From Deltaproteobacteria bacterium (lineage in GTDB: Bacteria > Desulfobacterota_B > Binatia > UBA9968): 11,094 nucleotides of DNA. Below the pieces are notes generated by a model. That model was not told the origin of the DNA, did no database searches, and saw only the letters and a program-made list of their open reading frames with translations. The stretch covers positions 1 through 11,094 of the forward strand of contig VBKY01000311.1 of assembly GCA_005879255.1 (NCBI GenBank), in the 5' to 3' direction. Positions 1-4,882 of this stretch are shown piece after piece (the stretch's first letter is position 1; each line of letters begins with the position of its first letter). The translations under genes and the position numbers were made by a program.

Positions 1-225
1 CATAACCAACCAGCCATACTGGCCGATCCGTTTTTGGCGCTTTAACGACCGGCTTCTCTGTAGCTCGAAGAATTTGCGGTAAGATTCTTTTTCCGCCGTC
101 AGTTTCTTGAGCGGATCTTGCTCAGCCGAACTCGGCGGTTGATTGTAACCAAGGTCCCAGCTGTTCAGGATCATACCCAAGATCACCAATCCCAGCGGAA
201 TGGCGATTATAAATATTGGATTCAT
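1..225 (-). CDS. Two-TM membrane protein paralogue, N-terminal part (cut by window edge)
   Basis: The frame opens at ATG 225 and stays open for 75 codons to the window edge. A strong Shine-Dalgarno (AAGGAGA) sits just upstream of the ATG. The peptide starts MNPIFIIAIPLGLVILG, a membrane segment, then has a conserved NSWDLGYNQPPSSAEQDP stretch and a basic RQKRIGQYGW stretch leading into a second membrane segment. By eye, 50 of 75 residues match the first 75 residues of the protein at 4093-4653, so the two are paralogues. The shared similarity extends about 140 bp upstream of both start codons. I do not recognise the family and assign no function. The C-terminal domain seen in the paralogue lies outside the window. 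Confidence 0.8.
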   Translation of the reverse strand, partial: MNPIFIIAIPLGLVILGMILNSWDLGYNQPPSSAEQDPLKKLTAEKESYRKFFELQRSRSLKRQKRIGQYGWLVM

Positions 226-239
226 AACTCTCTCCTTTT

Positions 240-374
240 TCAGGCTCTTGTAGCCTTTGGATATTGGAAGAGGGAGGGGTCTGAACCGGGGATACGTTCG
301 CTGTCGATCCGGAGCCGAAGTCCATGCCACCGTTGGTTACGGGGGAGGGGCCTTCTACCTCTTGCGCGCCATTA
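240..374 (-). promoter_or_regulatory. Conserved leader of the membrane-protein paralogue, copy 1
   Basis: This stretch upstream of the start at 225 aligns with 4669-4810 upstream of the paralogue, although neither is inside the main gene. Read on the minus strand, both contain a tiny frame starting ATGGCGCG (MARKR then stop here, MARKRR then stop in the other). Both then contain a second ATG followed by a GA[C/G]-TTC-GGC-type stretch (MDFGSG here, MEFGAG there). The differences in that second stretch are conservative at protein level. It may be a regulatory leader or the remnant of an upstream gene's 3' end. An isolated palindrome GGATTA-ACG-TAATCC lies further up at 417-431. I see no gene in 226-697. 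Confidence 0.45.
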
Positions 375-529
375 CAGCTTTCGAAAATGCAATAACAAAG
401 ATTCGTCATCCTTCAGGGATTAACGTAATCCGGCTCGGGAGGGATTACTGTCTAATAGTGGACAGGATTGAAAAGAATCATCGGGAACAAAAAGACCTGA
501 TCGGGCGCCAACTTACGGGGGACCGGGCC

Positions 530-660
530 GTTCCAGACGTTCCACAGCTGTGCTCACATAAGACCGAAGCCGGTTCAAAACGTTCAAGTCGTTGCAGACA
601 ATTACAACTCGCAGGGTAACTTGCACGTTTTGACAATTCTCAAAACGTCAAAAGAGTTCA
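530..660. repeat. Interspersed GTTC-type repeat block R1
   Basis: The block has GTTCCA/GTTCAA words around 530-590. It shares the phrase GCTCACATAAGACCGAAGCC (551-570) and the following bases with block R5 (from 3888). It ends in a palindrome, ACGTTTTGA (625-633), CAATTC, TCAAAACGT (640-648), which is identical to the one in block R3. It lies between the membrane-protein paralogue and the NYN gene. It is an intergenic repeat, not a gene. Confidence 0.8.
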
Positions 661-697
661 GAAATGCTCAGGCGGCGGTTACGATCTCGTGTATCAC

Positions 698-1321
698 TTA
701 CCACTCTGAGGGCTTGTTGAAAGTGCCATGCTCGTCTTTAAGAACCGTTGAGAACTGACTCGCGGCAAGAACGCCCGGGCGGATGTGCTTATAAAACGTG
801 GCGTGCTGTTGAAGCATTCGAGACGGCCGCTTTTGCGGATTCAACACGCCGACCGGCTTGCCCAGATCATTCTTCACGATCTGGACGGCTGCCAATAGGT
901 CCGAGTCTCCACTGATCACGACCGCGCACTCGTACCGGTTACGATAAGCGTCGTGGAGCAAATGGGTAGCCAAGTTTACGTCAGAACCTTTTTCTTCGGT
1001 CTTGATAACTTCGACTGTTCTTGGCTGCCCAACCATAGGATGGGCCAACGGCATCCTAACGCTGTGGCTCAGAAAATGACCGTAAACAATCTCAAAGTTT
1101 GCCAGCGTGCGCAACGCGCGGAGGTAGACCTGTTGACGGCGCGGAGCATCAGGGCTGCTCGGCAGCGCCTTAACGTGAGCGGTAAAATATTTGATCCGTT
1201 CGATCTGGTGGTGCGGCAAGAGGATGGCACAAAGCTTCGAGAGATCCAGCCACTTATACGGGGTGTTCTTTACGCAGCCGAAGTAGAGATTGAACGCGTC
1301 GATATAGGCATAGGTCTTCAT
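698..1321 (-). CDS. NYN-domain (PIN-like) ribonuclease
   Basis: The 207-residue protein opens MKTYAYIDAFNLYFG, the typical first strand of the NYN/LabA (DUF88) fold with its first metal-binding aspartate (D8) and NLY motif. Further acidic residues fall where the family needs them: the EEKGSDVNLA motif around residues 109-118 (D114) and the VVISGDSDLLAAV motif (D139, D141). These residues make up the expected metal-dependent nuclease centre, so RNA cleavage in the cytoplasm is likely. The C-terminus (about 165-207) looks like a short basic extension. I chose ATG 1321. A TTG at 1342 also gives an open frame, but it lies in the T-rich tail of a terminator-like hairpin. Shine-Dalgarno pairing at ATG 1321 is weak. 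Its own promoter lies at 1409-1437. Substrate and partner are unknown. Confidence 0.9.
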   Translation of the reverse strand: MKTYAYIDAFNLYFGCVKNTPYKWLDLSKLCAILLPHHQIERIKYFTAHVKALPSSPDAPRRQQVYLRALRTLANFEIVYGHFLSHSVRMPLAHPMVGQPRTVEVIKTEEKGSDVNLATHLLHDAYRNRYECAVVISGDSDLLAAVQIVKNDLGKPVGVLNPQKRPSRMLQQHATFYKHIRPGVLAASQFSTVLKDEHGTFNKPSEW

Positions 1322-1333
1322 CGACGCGTCCCG

Positions 1334-1366
1334 AAAAAGCAAGGGCCGCTCCCGGAGGAGCGGCCC
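1334..1366 (-). terminator. Terminator-like hairpin abutting the NYN start
   Basis: A perfect 10-bp GC-rich stem (1343-1352 with 1357-1366, loop CGGA) is followed, in minus-strand direction, by TTGCTTTTT. That is the form of an intrinsic terminator for minus-strand transcripts. It lies between the NYN promoter and the NYN start codon, so it would act as an attenuator or end a short RNA. The plus-strand side has no T run, so it works in one direction only. Confidence 0.7.
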
Positions 1367-1402
1367 CGCGCCCTACTGCCAAAACAGTGAGGGGTGATGA
1401 TG
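1336..1402 (-). ncRNA. Possible small RNA or attenuated leader upstream of NYN
   Basis: A good promoter (1409-1437) predicts a start near 1402, and the intrinsic terminator ends near 1336. The terminated RNA would be roughly 65 nt with an unstructured C-rich 5' part (containing ACCCCTC) and a strong 3' hairpin. It has no start codon. The same layout fits either a stand-alone small RNA or a conditional attenuator for the nuclease. This rests only on signals in the sequence. Confidence 0.35.
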
Positions 1403-1408
1403 GTTGAA

Positions 1409-1437
1409 ATCCTAACGAACGCCCGGGTCATTGTCAA
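1409..1437 (-). promoter_or_regulatory. Sigma-70 type promoter for the NYN unit
   Basis: On the minus strand a perfect -35 TTGACA (1432-1437) is separated by 17 bp from TAGGAT (1409-1414; 4 of 6 match TATAAT). It points towards the NYN gene with an approximately 80-nt leader. Between 1438 and 1700 I see no gene. That stretch holds a GAGAATTCTC palindrome (1561-1570) and a distant inverted pair, TAATGTCCGG (1596-1605) and CCGGGACATTA (1660-1670). Confidence 0.6.
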
Positions 1438-1699
1438 TGGAACGGAGCTCCTAGCGACACCTATACGGTAGAGCAACAGCAAGAGAATTCCTCCGGGAGT
1501 CCCCACATCTGACCGTAAGTCGATCTTGCTACGTTAAAGAGAGTTCAAAATTCGTTATTGGAGAATTCTCTGGCGCGGTGGTGCGGCGCTCCGGGTAATG
1601 TCCGGTCTAACTCCAACAAAATTTTTCGTAGTGTAATGGATTCGGGGCAAAGAAGACAACCGGGACATTAAAAGGATAAGGGATCATCAATACGGGGGC

Positions 1700-1860
1700 C
1701 CGTTCCAATCGTTCCAAACGTTCAAGCGCTTCGCTACGTTCAATGCCTTGCGGCGGTTCAAGAGCCTGCCCTGAGTATGTCGAAGGGTTCAATAGTTCAA
1801 AAGTTCAAGGGAAGATAAACCTGCGCGGGAGCTTGCACGTTTTGAGAATTCCCGAAACAT
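1700..1860. repeat. Interspersed GTTC-type repeat block R2
   Basis: GTTC/CTTC words start at 1702, 1711, 1720, 1729, 1738, 1747 and 1756, an exact 9-bp period. They are followed by the GCCTGCCCTGAGTATGTCG arm (from 1764), a short GTTCAA run, and a decayed palindrome at 1837-1860. Positions 1727-1850 match 2526-2649 (block R3) at about 96% by eye. The block ends 8 bp before the stop codon of the RelE-like gene. Confidence 0.85.
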
Positions 1861-1868
1861 CGAAACAT

Positions 1869-2159
1869 TTAACGATATTCGCCGCGGCGAAGGAGAGTCC
1901 TAATCTCGTCGTGGTTGCCGAGGAACGAGACGAAAAGCTCGGCGCCTCGATCTTGAAAGATGAATCGGAGATCGCGGTTGCCGCGGCATTCGAAGAGCTT
2001 GCTTCCTAACTTGCGGATACCAAGGCCGCTGTGCACATGGGGCTGACCAAAAACATCAACCAGATCGCAAAGAGCAAAGAGACATTCTACCCTTTCGTTC
2101 TTTGGCAGTTCACGCACGCGGCGGATGACCGCGGGGTCGATGCCCAGAAGTTTACTCAA
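1869..2159 (-). CDS. RelE/ParE-superfamily toxin
   Basis: This is a 96-residue basic protein of the size usual for RelE/ParE toxins. The family core is visible in the second half: GIRKLG (47-52), then LFECRGNRDLRFIF (55-68), the paired strands that in RelE relatives carry the RNA-binding residues, and a C-terminal LGNHDEIRTLLRR. RelE relatives are ribosome-associated mRNA endonucleases and ParE relatives poison gyrase. The sequence alone does not decide which applies. The frame starts with TTG (2159) and overlaps the upstream antitoxin gene by 8 bp. An AGGA sits six bases before the TTG, and no ATG or GTG exists upstream in frame. Overlap and a rare start suggest translation coupled to, and weaker than, the antitoxin's. 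Confidence 0.87.
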   Translation of the reverse strand: MSKLLGIDPAVIRRVRELPKNERVECLFALCDLVDVFGQPHVHSGLGIRKLGSKLFECRGNRDLRFIFQDRGAELFVSFLGNHDEIRTLLRRGEYR

Positions 2160-2430
2160 CCATCTTCCTAAGCTCTTGGGCAGTGATCGACGTAAGCTTT
2201 TTGCTCCGCTTCAAGCGCCGATAGCGTTGTTCGGTGGCTTTTTCCAAGGCGGCCACCTGCTCCGGTATAGCGCCGTACTCTCGCTGGGCGTAATCCGTGG
2301 ACTCGACGTCGACCTTCCGAAGCGCGACGATGTCCGCGCCACAGACAATACCGATATCCTCACCCCGTGCCGCGGCCGCCAGCCAACGGCCGAGGTTCTT
2401 CTTTGCGTCGGTAATCGTTAGGGTTTTCAT
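2152..2430 (-). CDS. Phd/YefM-type antitoxin
   Basis: This 92-residue protein begins MKTLTITDAKKNLGRWLAAA, the N-terminal DNA-binding and dimerisation layout of Phd/YefM antitoxins. It then has GEDIGIVCGADIVALRKVDV, matching the family's beta-hairpin region. The C-terminal half is charged and helical (RYRRLKRSKKL), as expected for the toxin-wrapping tail. It is the first gene of a two-gene unit with the RelE-like toxin and probably neutralises it and represses the shared promoter. The start at ATG 2430 lies only 6 nt after a consensus -10, so the mRNA may be leaderless. There is no room for a Shine-Dalgarno sequence. Confidence 0.82.
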   Translation of the reverse strand: MKTLTITDAKKNLGRWLAAAARGEDIGIVCGADIVALRKVDVESTDYAQREYGAIPEQVAALEKATEQRYRRLKRSKKLTSITAQELRKMVE

Positions 2431-2436
2431 AAAGAC

Positions 2437-2465
2437 TTTATATCGCCTTAATAGAGTCCTGTCAA
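2437..2465 (-). promoter_or_regulatory. Strong promoter of the Phd/RelE operon
   Basis: On the minus strand, TTGACA (2460-2465), a 17-bp spacer and TATAAA (2437-2442) form a near-perfect sigma-70 promoter. The -10 ends 6 nt before the antitoxin ATG, placing the predicted start of transcription at about the A of the ATG. Confidence 0.75.
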
Positions 2466-2499
2466 CGCATACTGCGGCCCATTAACGCATACTGCGGCC
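2464..2499. repeat. Tandem 16-bp repeat at the Phd/RelE promoter
   Basis: AACGCATACTGCGGCC occurs at 2464-2479 and again at 2484-2499, a 20-bp period close to two helical turns. The first copy overlaps the -35 element by two bases. This placement suits an operator for the antitoxin, but it could also be a small duplication. No protein-binding evidence exists here. Confidence 0.5.
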
Positions 2500-2500
2500 G

Positions 2501-2740
2501 GTTTCAGACGTTCCAATCGTTCAACCGCTTCGCTCCGTTCAATGCCTTGCGGCGGTTCAAGAGCCTGCCCTGAGTATGTCGAAGGGTTCAATAGTTCAAA
2601 AGTTCAAGGAAAGATAAACCTGCGCGGTAACTTGCACGTTTTGACAATTCTCAAAACGTCAAAATGAGTGGCAGATTGACAGCCGCGAGATCCGTTGTCG
2701 CCAACATTCCAAGCTGTTCAATCGTTCCGCTTCGTTCAAA
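2501..2740. repeat. Interspersed GTTC-type repeat block R3
   Basis: This is the most complete block. It has a 9-bp-register GTTC array (2501-2560), the GCCTGCCCTGAGTATGTCG arm (from 2563), a GTTCAA run, and a perfect palindrome, ACGTTTTGA (2636-2644), CAATTC, TCAAAACGT (2651-2659). A small extra cluster of GTTC words lies at 2708-2740. Positions 2526-2649 are about 96% identical to block R2 on the other side of the Phd/RelE module. No gene is visible between 2431 and 2788. Confidence 0.85.
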
Positions 2741-2788
2741 CCGCCGGCGCCTGCTGGGTCAAACATGTCGGATCGCGGGCAAGGAATC

Positions 2789-3103
2789 CTACATCGCGCG
2801 TGCTTTTAGGCGGAGCCCTTCTTTTTTCTGAAGATAGGCGACGATCTCAAAAAAGTTGCGAGCCTGAGGATTACCGTTAGGCCCGAGCATACGCACGAGG
2901 CTCTTTGGTGATTTTTGGGTGACGGTCGCTAGCTGGTCAAATCCGACCGTGGCATTGATGTAATCACGGAGGACGATTTTGCCGGTTTCGACGTCTCCTG
3001 AGAGTAGGACGTCGACGGCCTCTTTCAAAAGTGCTTCACGGAACGCCGCGTCGCGGCGAGCGCGCTCCCGAATCGTTTCTTTAAAGTCTCTAGTCAGTGG
3101 CAT
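2789..3103 (-). CDS. HTH antitoxin (addiction-module antidote family), orphan
   Basis: The 104-residue protein begins MPLTRDFKETIRERARRD and contains FREALLKEAVDVLLSGDVE (about 21-39) and KIVLRDYINATVGFDQLA. It then has a helix-turn-helix-like KSPKSLVRMLGPNGNPQARN (about 64-83) and ends in a short helix. This pattern is typical of HTH antidote proteins encoded beside RelE-like toxins. The ATG at 3103 has an AAGG about 8 nt upstream. No complete toxin gene is present on either side. The upstream 22 codons are open in the same frame without a start and may be a leftover fragment. It may still repress a promoter or cross-neutralise another toxin, but neither can be shown here. Confidence 0.8.
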   Translation of the reverse strand: MPLTRDFKETIRERARRDAAFREALLKEAVDVLLSGDVETGKIVLRDYINATVGFDQLATVTQKSPKSLVRMLGPNGNPQARNFFEIVAYLQKKEGLRLKARAM

Positions 3104-3175
3104 CTTACTTGCCTTTTTGCTGCGGCGTCTGTAATCAGTCCACAGCTCCTGGGCGTGCCGGATATCATCTAGAGT
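3104..3175 (-). pseudogene. Possible remnant fused in frame upstream of the orphan antitoxin
   Basis: The frame of the antitoxin continues upstream without a stop through TLDDIRHAQELWTDYRRR and a lysine-rich tail, straight into the antitoxin methionine. The amphipathic, basic composition resembles the C-terminal helix of RelE-type killer proteins that normally precede this antidote family. It has no start codon and runs into an intergenic repeat further up. I infer a toxin remnant. It may equally be chance. Confidence 0.25.
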
Positions 3176-3249
3176 TCTACGCGTAAAAACTGGCCGGGGC
3201 GGCTCTTCGGAATAGTGGCGAGGAGACTTGGCACAAGCGGCCAGTTGAA
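3169..3249 (-). repeat. 81-bp conserved element, copy A
   Basis: This element aligns without gaps to 5074-5154, with 68 of 81 bases identical by eye. On the minus strand both copies read through 26 codons to a TAG at the same place (3169-3171 here): ...LVPSLLATIPKSRPGQFLRV.. here and ...LVPSLHATIPKTRPAELLRV.. there. Most changes are conservative, and similarity stops exactly at the TAG. It looks like the preserved 3' end of a lost gene family, or a repeat that happens to carry a stop. Confidence 0.5.
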
Positions 3250-3318
3250 ACGTTCCAGTCGTTCCAAACGTTCCACCGCTTTCGCTCCGTTGAAATCGTT
3301 TAAGGCGGAGCTGGTTTA
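3244..3318. repeat. Interspersed GTTC-type repeat block R4
   Basis: This is a short block of GTTCCA words in 9-bp register with the usual CTTTCGCTCC interruption, and without the GAATTC palindrome. Its left edge coincides with the shortened 3' end of the DUF5615 gene. Its right-hand neighbour on the minus-strand transcript is the 81-bp element. Confidence 0.75.
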
Positions 3319-3537
3319 AACTTCGAAAATGGATTTAAGAGAGAAACTTGGACGCTTCTGAAATTGCAGATTGCGATCAGCGGTCACCAAAACTTCAAAA
3401 CCCGCGTCAGCCGCAACGCGAAGTAGCTCGCCATTCTTAAGCCCGGCCCACCCACGCTGCTGAACCGTGCTGACATCGTGCCCGCCGATTTCCCTAGCGA
3501 GGTGACGCGGCAGTTGCTCATCGAGCAGCACGCGCAT
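3316..3537 (-). CDS. DUF5615 PIN-like toxin, C-terminally truncated
   Basis: The protein starts MRVLLDEQLPRHLAREIGGH and has the family marks STVQQRGWAGLKNGELL (23-39) and EVLVTADRNLQFQ (48-60). The acidic residues D6, E37 and D54 are kept. Full-length relatives are usually around 110 residues. This one stops at 73, with an unrelated tail after Q60 (KRPSFSLKSIFEV) that runs into repeat block R4. The last strand and helices are therefore missing. It overlaps the upstream DUF433 gene by 20 bp, the standard antitoxin-toxin layout. Related proteins are PIN-like nucleases thought to act as toxins. This copy is probably inactive. Confidence 0.85.
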   Translation of the reverse strand: MRVLLDEQLPRHLAREIGGHDVSTVQQRGWAGLKNGELLRVAADAGFEVLVTADRNLQFQKRPSFSLKSIFEV

Positions 3538-3724
3538 CGGCTGTCAAAACCTCGTGAGCGTTCTGGAGAACCGCGATTGCCTGTTCCCTAGATACCGACG
3601 GGAACGCGTCAAGAAACTCATCGATGCCATGTCCACGCTCGAGATAGTCAAAGAGGTTTCGCAGCGGGACGCGCGTGCCCATGAAGACGGGAGTCCCACC
3701 TAATATCTCCGGGTCACTGTGCAC
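3518..3724 (-). CDS. DUF433 antitoxin, 5' end frameshifted
   Basis: The 68 residues HSDPEILGGTPVFMGTRVPL, then LFDYLERGHGIDEFLDAFP (about 24-42) and SREQAIAVL, are unmistakably DUF433, the antitoxin partner of DUF5615. The only start in this frame is GTG 3724, which has no Shine-Dalgarno. A perfect AGGAGG (within 3749-3755) precedes an ATG at 3744 that begins MAADLRS, the expected N-terminus. That frame is one base out of register and stops after 14 codons. Adding one base near 3725-3730 would join the two. I read this as a single-base deletion, or a sequencing error, at the 5' end of the gene. Confidence 0.85.
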   Translation of the reverse strand: MHSDPEILGGTPVFMGTRVPLRNLFDYLERGHGIDEFLDAFPSVSREQAIAVLQNAHEVLTADARAAR

Positions 3725-3761
3725 GACCGAAGGTCTGCGGCCATGAAAGCCTCCTATCGAG

Positions 3762-3791
3762 AATATACTTCCTCGACGTTGCGCTTAACAA
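3762..3791 (-). promoter_or_regulatory. Probable promoter of the DUF433/DUF5615 pair
   Basis: On the minus strand, TTGTTA (3786-3791), an 18-bp spacer and TATATT (3762-3767) lie upstream of the AGGAGG-ATG at 3744. A second possible -35/-10 pair (TTGGAC, 17 bp, TATATT) overlaps a little further up. The gene pair keeps transcription and ribosome-binding signals even though both reading frames are damaged. Confidence 0.4.
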
Positions 3792-3857
3792 TATATCCTA
3801 ACCTGAGCAGCCGTCCAAATTGTTGAAACCCTCGGGTCATTTAATACGGAACCCGGC

Positions 3858-3985
3858 TCCAGACGTTCCAATCGTTCAACCGCTTCGCTCACATAAGACC
3901 GAAGCCGGTTCAAAATGGTCAAGCCGTTAACCGACTAAGGCCCGTTCAAGCCTGCCCTGAGTATGTCGAAGGGTTCAATCGTTCA
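3858..3985. repeat. Interspersed GTTC-type repeat block R5
   Basis: This block has the GTTCCAATC-GTTCAACCG-CTTCGCTC array and the ACATAAGACCGAAGCCGG phrase shared with R1. It then carries the GCCTGCCCTGAGTATGTCG arm (from 3950) shared with R2 and R3. It is a mosaic of the two block types. Positions 3986-4092 show no gene or clear signal. Confidence 0.8.
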
Positions 3986-4092
3986 ATGGGGGGAACGCCG
4001 CGCAGCCGCTTGCGGGTAGCTCTCTTGCCCGCTGATCAATTTCAAACCAGTAAGTTTCAGTTATTAGAGGGTGCGTTTAAGTGTGATCGCTT

Positions 4093-4653
4093 TCAGTCTT
4101 TTTTTGCTGTCGGGTCGATGGACACTTTCAGTGCGACGCCGACAGGCAATGGAGTCTCGCCGATACTCAAGACCGTACCTGATTGTTCCATGTCGTAGGT
4201 TGAGATCTTCTGTTTCGAAATTCCTTCTTTCGTGGCGGCATCCAAGGTATCGGCTGTGGGTGATTTTATCAGGTATTTGAGATTGCTCCCGTCCTTGAGC
4301 GTGACCGAGAGAACCAGATCCTTCTTTTCTTCCATCGCCAGTGTCTGAAGCGCAGCCATTTGAGTCGTAGCGGTGGTTGTGTTCACGGTATATTTGTACA
4401 GCCAGATGAAGGAACCGATAGTTGCGACGATAAGCAACCAGGCATACTGGCCGATCCTTTTCTGCCGTTGCACGGCTCGCTTTCTCTGTGTATCGAAGAA
4501 ACGACGAAAAGTTTCCGCTTCCACCGCGGCTCTCTTTGCTGGATCTTGCTCCGCTGAACTTGGCGGTTGATCGTAACCGAGATCGAAGCTGTTCAATACC
4601 ATGCCCACGATCACCAATAATAACGGGATGGCAACTATAAACATGGGATTCAT
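4093..4653 (-). CDS. Two-TM membrane protein of unknown function
   Basis: The 186-residue protein has membrane segments at about 4-21 and 70-86. They are separated by a charged, probably helical cytoplasmic loop (SSAEQDPAKRAAVEAE, then RFFDTQRKRAVQRQKRIGQY). A C-terminal domain (about 90-186) contains VLSVTLKDGSNLKYLIKSP, suggesting a small beta-rich extracytoplasmic domain. It ends in a lysine-rich tail. The start ATG 4653 has a strong GAGGAGA. The first 75 residues match the protein at 1-225 at 50 positions. No known family is recognised and no neighbouring gene suggests a role. It is transcribed alone from a promoter about 180 bp upstream through a leader shared with its paralogue. Confidence 0.82.
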   Translation of the reverse strand: MNPMFIVAIPLLLVIVGMVLNSFDLGYDQPPSSAEQDPAKRAAVEAETFRRFFDTQRKRAVQRQKRIGQYAWLLIVATIGSFIWLYKYTVNTTTATTQMAALQTLAMEEKKDLVLSVTLKDGSNLKYLIKSPTADTLDAATKEGISKQKISTYDMEQSGTVLSIGETPLPVGVALKVSIDPTAKKD

Positions 4654-4668
4654 AATTTTCTCCTCGAT

Positions 4669-4810
4669 TAGGCTTTTGATAGCCTTTGAATTCTAGAAGA
4701 GGGAAGGCTCCGGCAGCGAAAATAGAGTCGCCGTGAAACCGGCGCCGAACTCCATACCACCGTTGCCTTTGTGTGGCCCGGCTTTCTATCTCCTCTTACG
4801 CGCCATTAAG
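4669..4810 (-). promoter_or_regulatory. Conserved leader of the membrane-protein gene, copy 2
   Basis: This is the counterpart of 240-374. It contains the same ATGGCGCG mini-frame (MARKRR then stop, 4806 down to 4786). A second small frame follows (MEFGAGFTATLFSLPEPSLF then TAG), whose first half is conserved in the other copy. The second half is disrupted there by a short length change. The two leaders share more sequence than unrelated intergenic DNA would. Confidence 0.45.
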
Positions 4811-4831
4811 ATGAACGAAATCTAGGATGAC

Positions 4832-4860
4832 TCTATATAGGTCCGAAAGCGCTCTGGCAA
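4832..4860 (-). promoter_or_regulatory. Probable promoter of the membrane-protein gene
   Basis: On the minus strand, TTGCCA (4855-4860), a 17-bp spacer and TATAGA (4832-4837) predict a start near 4825. That gives an mRNA leader of about 170 nt, which spans the whole paralogue-conserved region. Confidence 0.45.
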
Positions 4861-4882
4861 GGGAATTCCGAATTCAGAACAA

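Noticed and set aside
122..409. Minus-strand open frame of 95 codons overlapping the first gene
   Set aside because: It lies in another frame of the membrane-protein start and leader. Only its MDFGSG part has a counterpart in the other leader, and there the frame soon ends.
257..619. Plus-strand open frame of 120 codons
   Set aside because: It runs across the conserved leader and repeat block R1, with no ribosome-binding site and composition unlike a protein.
1322..1342. TTG 1342 as the NYN start codon
   Set aside because: It lies in the T-rich tail of the terminator hairpin and adds seven residues before the conserved first strand. ATG 1321 fits the family better.
953..1390. Plus-strand open frame of 145 codons
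   Set aside because: It is antisense to the NYN gene, whose motifs are unmistakable.
1607..1792. Open frame on the minus strand rich in Leu-Glu-Arg repeats
   Set aside because: It is the translation of the 9-bp-period repeat block R2. It has no ribosome-binding site and no family resemblance.
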